From positions 1 to 9,428 of the forward strand of contig CADBQZ010000044.1 in the NCBI GenBank assembly GCA_902796865.1: 9,428 nt of DNA, read 5' to 3'. This document shows positions 5,394-9,428 of this stretch, piece after piece; position 1 is the first letter of the stretch; every line of letters starts with the position of its first letter. The translations under genes and the position numbers were made by a program. The stretch comes from an uncultured Ruminococcus sp. (GTDB taxonomy: Bacteria; Bacillota; Clostridia; Oscillospirales; Ruminococcaceae). The notes under the pieces are model-generated. The model worked only from the letters and a program-made list of their open reading frames with translations. It did not search any database and was not told the DNA's origin.

Positions 5394-6056
5394 ATGAAAA
5401 AAAGTGTATATAGTCTTGTCCTTATGGATGACGTTGTTGAGGCTATCGACGAAATGGCTTATCGTATGGGAACGAACAGATCTAATCTTATCAATCAGAT
5501 ATTGGCTGAGCGTGTTTCCTATATTACCCCCGAAAGAAGAATGCAGGATATTTTCGATCGTGTAAGGAATATGATGGACAGTCATTTTCAGATATTGAGT
5601 CAGGCATCGGGAGCGAATCTTTCGATAAGAAGTCCGCTGAGATTCCGGTATAAACCTACTATAAGATATAAAGTCGAACTTTATCGTGAAACTCAAAGAA
5701 GCATATTCGGTTCTCTTACTGTATCTTTCAGGACACAGAGTGAAAGACTTATGGAAGCACTGAATTCATTTTTTAAAGTATGGGCTGTGCTTGAAAACAG
5801 TTTTTCAGGAGAAAATTTTGAAAATGGTATAGAGTATGAGCTTTCGGATGGAAAATATATAAGAAGCCTTAAAATACCGGTATCGGTATCAGGTATGGAT
5901 ATAGATACAGAGAAATTAGGCAAGGCTATAGGTGATTATATAAGTCTTATTGATTCGGAGATAAAGCTTTACTTTGCAGGTATAGATGTTCCGGAAAAAG
6001 CGGCAGAAGATATGAAAAGGCTTTATAGCGAAAACATGGATAAGGCGCTTATATAG
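5394..6056 (+). CDS. Ribbon-helix-helix domain protein with unrecognised C-terminal region
   Basis: A 220-residue protein. Residues 1-42 look like a MetJ/Arc/CopG ribbon-helix-helix domain: a short strand (SVYSLVLMD), helix 1 (DDVVEAIDEMAYRMG), the turn TNRSN and helix 2 (NLINQILAERVS). This domain normally dimerises and binds operator DNA. Residues 45-70 are probably helical. Residues 82-165 are rich in alternating hydrophobic and charged residues and look like strands plus one helix (about 115-135), and the end (172-215) is helical. I do not recognise this larger part. The start is ATG 5394 with AGAGGTGA before it; an upstream in-frame ATG at 5328 lies inside the promoter and can be excluded. 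It is the first gene of an operon, 32 bases before the zinc-ribbon gene, with TAG as its stop. A natural inference is autoregulation of the operon. A domain of this size after the RHH could sense a ligand or protein, but nothing shows which. Confidence 0.85.
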   Translation: MKKSVYSLVLMDDVVEAIDEMAYRMGTNRSNLINQILAERVSYITPERRMQDIFDRVRNMMDSHFQILSQASGANLSIRSPLRFRYKPTIRYKVELYRETQRSIFGSLTVSFRTQSERLMEALNSFFKVWAVLENSFSGENFENGIEYELSDGKYIRSLKIPVSVSGMDIDTEKLGKAIGDYISLIDSEIKLYFAGIDVPEKAAEDMKRLYSENMDKALI

Positions 6057-6088
6057 GGCAAGTCATAAAGAAAGGCAGGTGATGGCCG

Positions 6089-7390
6089 TTGAATGAATTT
6101 GATAAAAGTCTGGAAAATCAGAAAACAGGTCTGAAGCATAAAAAGAAGACAGTGACCGATGCAGACAAAAAGTTTTATTTAAGAGCAACAGGCGGTGTGA
6201 GATCGGCGGAAAACGGTGGAAGATCCGGCAGAAATGCTTCCGGGAGAGTAAAGCTTTTAGACAGTCTTAAAAATGAAAAGTTAAAAAAGCTTCGTGCAAA
6301 AAAGACGGTATATTATAAAAAGTCACTTTTTTCAAGTGTCTCAGGGAATGCCTCACAGAACGGGAAATACAGCATAAGTTTCCTTAAAGGCGATTACAAA
6401 AGGCAGCTTGAAGTCGAAGATGCAGGCGGTAAGAGTTTTAAAAGAAAAAGAAATGTAAAGCTTAGACAGGATATTGTTTCGGTAAGTCCTGCAAAAGTCA
6501 AAGACAGAGACAGGTTTGCCTGTCCTGAATGCGGTGAAACGGCATCATTAAGACAGCTTGAAGAAGGATGTAAAGGCTGCGGCGAAACATCTTTTATTAC
6601 GGATATATTTCCTATGTGCGGTTCTTATTACTGTACGGAAGCTTCCAGGCTTTCAGTATCAGATATAGTGAGGGTCACGGCATGGTGCTGTGCTTTGGGT
6701 GCAGTTATCGGTATACCTGCAGGAATAATAAAAATGGTTGCGGATATGCCTCAGTTTATAACAAAAGAAAAGATATATGAGATGATAAAGAGTGTTTTTA
6801 TCACACCGTTTGAAGGAGCGGCTATAGGCTTTCTTGGAGCAGTGCTTATCATACTCGGCATACTTATTTTTGATAATGTAAGACGGTCTCCTATGATAGC
6901 AAAAACAGATGAAACAAGAAAAAAGATCACGCTTTTCATGTCAAAGTATGACAGCGATTTTTCTTATGATGAGTTTGAAAGCAGGCTTATATTTCTTGTA
7001 CAGCTTATGCTTTATTCCGATAACAAACCGGCGCTTGGTGCTTACCGAGGGACAGGGGCGATAAATCATAGTATCGCAGACAGTGTTTACAGTGGCCTTA
7101 CTGAATTCGTAAAGGCTGATGAGAAGTTTGGGATATGTTCTGTAACAGTAAAAGTAACCATGTATGATGTTTATTGCTTCGGCGGCAAGCCTAAGGAACA
7201 AAAGGACACATTTACAGTGACACTGGAGCGCAGAGGTTCCGTACAGCCGGGAAGCAGCGAAGAAGCAGGCGACAAAGAATGTGCAAAATGCGGAGAGCAT
7301 TTTGACATGACAACAAATAAAAAATGCCCGTTTTGCGGACATGAATATGATATGAGAGACTGTGACTGGACAGTTACAGTATTCAAGTAA
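6089..7390 (+). CDS. Membrane protein with two zinc ribbons and a Tim44-like domain
   Basis: A 433-residue protein. Residues 1-135 are basic, Lys/Arg/Ser/Gly-rich and probably disordered. A first zinc ribbon uses Cys145/Cys148 and Cys161/Cys164, with further Cys at 177 and 182. Two membrane segments follow at about 195-216 and 240-262. Residues 275-382 resemble the Tim44-like fold (DSDFSYDEFESRL near 288-300, a long helix, then paired strands). A second zinc ribbon uses Cys398/Cys401 and Cys413/Cys416 and ends in a DWTVT strand. A Tim44-like domain followed by such a C-terminal ribbon is a known Firmicutes arrangement from memory; its function is unknown. The start must be TTG 6089: AGGTGA (6077-6082) is 6 bases upstream, and an in-frame stop lies just before it. 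An ATG at 6082 opens only a 4-codon frame. The gene is followed by clpB after 12 bases. I infer a membrane-bound partner or sensor in protein quality control, from context alone. Confidence 0.85.
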   Translation: MNEFDKSLENQKTGLKHKKKTVTDADKKFYLRATGGVRSAENGGRSGRNASGRVKLLDSLKNEKLKKLRAKKTVYYKKSLFSSVSGNASQNGKYSISFLKGDYKRQLEVEDAGGKSFKRKRNVKLRQDIVSVSPAKVKDRDRFACPECGETASLRQLEEGCKGCGETSFITDIFPMCGSYYCTEASRLSVSDIVRVTAWCCALGAVIGIPAGIIKMVADMPQFITKEKIYEMIKSVFITPFEGAAIGFLGAVLIILGILIFDNVRRSPMIAKTDETRKKITLFMSKYDSDFSYDEFESRLIFLVQLMLYSDNKPALGAYRGTGAINHSIADSVYSGLTEFVKADEKFGICSVTVKVTMYDVYCFGGKPKEQKDTFTVTLERRGSVQPGSSEEAGDKECAKCGEHFDMTTNKKCPFCGHEYDMRDCDWTVTVFK

Positions 7391-7402
7391 GGAGGAATCA
7401 GA

Positions 7403-9343
7403 ATGAATGCACAAAAATTGACACAGCGTTCAGCAGAAGCGCTTACGAGAGCACAGGATATTGCTACAGAGTATCAGAACAATGCTGTTGAGCCGGAGCA
7501 TCTTGCTTATTCGCTGCTAACACAGGAGAACGGACTGATACCGCAGCTCATGACAAAAATGAATATAGATGACGGAGCTATATCAAATTCAGTGCTTTCG
7601 GTAATATCAAATATGCCGAAAGTGTCGGGAAGCGGAAGACAGAGCGGTTCTGTCTATATCTCGAATGAGACTGACAGGATACTGATAGATGCTGAGAAAA
7701 AAGCCTCTAAGATGAAAGATGAATATGTTTCAGTCGAACACATATTCATAAGCATTCTTGACGATCCGACCGATAAGCTCAAAGATATATTCAGGGCTTT
7801 TTCATTAAATAAGAATGAGTTTCTCAAGGCGCTGAACGGCGTAAGAGGAAATACAAGAGTAACCAGTCAGACACCGGAGGAGACATATGATGTCCTTGCA
7901 AAATACGGTCAGGAGCTTGTCAGTCTTGCAAGGAGCAACAAGCTTGATCCGGTCATCGGAAGAGATTCAGAGATAAGAAATGTTATAAGGATACTTTCAA
8001 GAAAGACGAAAAATAATCCATGCCTCATAGGTGAGCCGGGTGTTGGTAAGACAGCTATTGCAGAAGGTCTGGCGCTTCGTATCGTTGCAGGAGATGTTCC
8101 GGACAGTCTTAAAGACCGCAAGATATTTTCTCTTGATCTTGGTGCGCTTGTGGCAGGCGCTAAGTACAGAGGCGAATTTGAGGAACGTTTAAAGGCGGTC
8201 CTTGCAGAAATAAAAAAGAGCGAGGGAAGGATAATACTTTTCATAGATGAGCTTCATACGATAGTTGGTGCCGGAAAAACAGACGGCGCTATGGATGCCG
8301 GAAATCTTCTGAAACCTATGCTTGCAAGAGGAGAGCTTCACTGTATAGGTGCTACTACTCTAAATGAATACAGACAGTATATCGAAAAGGATGCAGCGCT
8401 TGAAAGACGTTTTCAGCCGGTACTTGTAAATGAACCGACAGTAGAGGATACTATCTCGATACTTCGAGGACTTAAAGAACGTTATGAGGTCTTCCACGGT
8501 GTAAAGATACAGGATAATGCACTTATTGCTGCGGCGACCCTTTCAGACAGATATATAAGCGACAGATTTCTTCCAGATAAGGCTATAGACCTTGTTGACG
8601 AAGCGTGTGCCATGATAAGGACTGAGATAGACTCGATGCCGACAGAGCTTGATGAGATATCAAGAAAGATAGTACAGCATGAGATAGAGGAAGCAGCTCT
8701 TAAAAAAGAAGAGGATAAGCTTTCGGCAGAGCATCTCAAAGAGGTACAGAACGAGCTTGCACAGATGCGTGAGAAATTTTCTGCTATGAAGGCAAAATGG
8801 GAAAATGAAAAAGATGCTATCGTAAAAGTTCAGAAGCTGCGTGAGGAGATAGAGGATATAAATGCAAAGATAGCTAAGGCAGAACGTGAATATGATCTGA
8901 ACAAAGCGGCTGAGCTTAAATACGGAAAGCTTCCGCAGCTCAAAAAGCAGCTCGAAGAGGAAGAAGCTATTGCTGAAAAGGCAAAGAGTGCGGATTCACT
9001 TTTAAGAGATAAAGTTACCGAAGAGGAGATAGCAAGGATAATCTGCCGCTGGACAGGCATACCTGTTTCAAAGCTTATGGAAGGTGAGCGCGAAAAGCTC
9101 ATACATCTGGAGGATATCCTTCACAAGCGTGTTGTAGGTCAGGATGAGGCTGTAGAAAAGGTGACTGAAGCGATACTTCGTTCAAGAGCTGGCATACAGG
9201 ATCCTAACAGACCAACAGGTTCATTTCTGTTTTTAGGTCCTACCGGTGTCGGCAAGACTGAGCTTGCAAAGGCACTCTCAGAGATACTCTTTGACGACGA
9301 GCGCAACATCATCCGTATCGACATGAGCGAATACATGGAGTAG
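7403..9343 (+). CDS. clpB: ATP-dependent disaggregase ClpB, interrupted by an in-frame TAG at codon 647
   Basis: ClpB is a hexameric cytoplasmic AAA+ chaperone that, with DnaK, threads and re-solubilises aggregated proteins. Visible in order: the double Clp N-domain (1-145); first ATPase domain with Walker A GEPGVGKT (210-217), Walker B IILFIDE (277-283) and the arginine-finger region ALERRF (332-337); the coiled-coil middle domain (about 408-525) that marks ClpB rather than ClpC or ClpA; and the start of the second ATPase domain with Walker A GPTGVGKT (612-619). The frame then meets TAG at 9341-9343, exactly where the family has Lys in the MSEYMEK motif. The usual length is about 860, so the product would lack the second Walker B, sensor residues and C-terminal domain. 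The same frame continues without shift as ClpB to base 9428. AAGGAGGA overlapping the preceding stop gives a strong ribosome binding site. Either a true nonsense mutation or a sequencing/assembly error fits. Confidence 0.95.
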   Translation: MNAQKLTQRSAEALTRAQDIATEYQNNAVEPEHLAYSLLTQENGLIPQLMTKMNIDDGAISNSVLSVISNMPKVSGSGRQSGSVYISNETDRILIDAEKKASKMKDEYVSVEHIFISILDDPTDKLKDIFRAFSLNKNEFLKALNGVRGNTRVTSQTPEETYDVLAKYGQELVSLARSNKLDPVIGRDSEIRNVIRILSRKTKNNPCLIGEPGVGKTAIAEGLALRIVAGDVPDSLKDRKIFSLDLGALVAGAKYRGEFEERLKAVLAEIKKSEGRIILFIDELHTIVGAGKTDGAMDAGNLLKPMLARGELHCIGATTLNEYRQYIEKDAALERRFQPVLVNEPTVEDTISILRGLKERYEVFHGVKIQDNALIAAATLSDRYISDRFLPDKAIDLVDEACAMIRTEIDSMPTELDEISRKIVQHEIEEAALKKEEDKLSAEHLKEVQNELAQMREKFSAMKAKWENEKDAIVKVQKLREEIEDINAKIAKAEREYDLNKAAELKYGKLPQLKKQLEEEEAIAEKAKSADSLLRDKVTEEEIARIICRWTGIPVSKLMEGEREKLIHLEDILHKRVVGQDEAVEKVTEAILRSRAGIQDPNRPTGSFLFLGPTGVGKTELAKALSEILFDDERNIIRIDMSEYME

Positions 9344-9428
9344 TTCAGCGTGAGCCGTCTTATCGGAGCGCCTCCCGGATATGTGGGCTACGATGAGGGC
9401 GGTCAGCTGACGGAAGCAGTCCGCAGAA
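9344..9428 (+). pseudogene. clpB: In-frame continuation of clpB after the TAG codon
   Basis: Reading on in the clpB frame gives FSVSRLIGAPPGYVGYDEGG followed by QLTEAVRR, the highly conserved stretch after MSEYMEK in ClpB second ATPase domains, including the pore-loop motif GYVGY. There is no frameshift, only the stop codon. Arg, Ile and Gly codons here are richer in G and C than in the body of the gene. If the TAG is an error, this is simply part of one clpB gene running past the window. If it is real, this is the untranslated remnant. Confidence 0.85.

Noticed and set aside
6941..7414. A 157-codon minus-strand open frame
   Set aside because: It is antisense to the Tim44-like gene and the clpB start. 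It is Cys- and Phe-rich, as expected of shadow frames, and no promoter or ribosome binding site is visible.
9341..9343. Amber codon reassignment explaining the TAG in clpB
   Set aside because: TAG ends two other genes in the window at the expected place, with downstream genes or a terminator following, so it acts as a stop here.

Overview
The window looks like chromosomal DNA of a low-GC Gram-positive anaerobe, most likely a Clostridia member of the Ruminococcus/Oscillospiraceae kind. The grounds are strong AGGAGG-type ribosome binding sites, consensus sigma-A promoters, a short-chain clostridial-type flavodoxin, DUF2325 and DUF3793 proteins, and a Firmicutes-type phospho-sugar mutase. The placement is from memory of these families, not from a search. 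I see no tRNA, rRNA, CRISPR array, transposase or phage gene.

Region 1 (1-3230) is a divergent pair of operons around a 343-base control region. Leftward run a small one-helix membrane protein (probably DUF6110-like) and a metal-type P-type ATPase that leaves the window at base 1. Rightward run a DUF2325 protein, a DUF3793 protein and a flavodoxin. Each side has a perfect TTGACA-17-TATAAT promoter, and each has two copies of an inverted repeat close to GTTAGC-N4-GCTAAC just downstream of the -10 box. A fifth copy lies in the 4-base junction zone between the small gene and the ATPase. The most economical reading is one metal-responsive regulon under one dimeric repressor. The likely metal is iron, inferred from the flavodoxin and the DtxR-like half-sites.

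Region 2 (3231-5393) holds a perfect bidirectional terminator (12-bp stem), a complete leftward alpha-phosphoglucomutase/phospho-sugar mutase gene with its own promoter, and a second divergent intergenic region.

Region 3 (5394-9428) is a rightward operon from one good sigma-A promoter. It encodes a ribbon-helix-helix protein with an unrecognised C-terminal part, a two-helix membrane protein with two zinc ribbons and a Tim44-like domain (TTG start), and the disaggregase ClpB. The clpB frame is cut by an in-frame TAG at codon 647, in the second ATPase domain. The same frame continues with perfect ClpB sequence to the window end, so this is a nonsense mutation, a sequence error or an assembly artefact. 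GC content also rises over the last 130-190 bases.

The best leads are the five-site operator array linking the P-type ATPase to the DUF2325-DUF3793-flavodoxin operon, the unusual signature motifs of that ATPase, the ClpB nonsense codon, and the conjunction of a Tim44-like zinc-ribbon membrane protein with ClpB.
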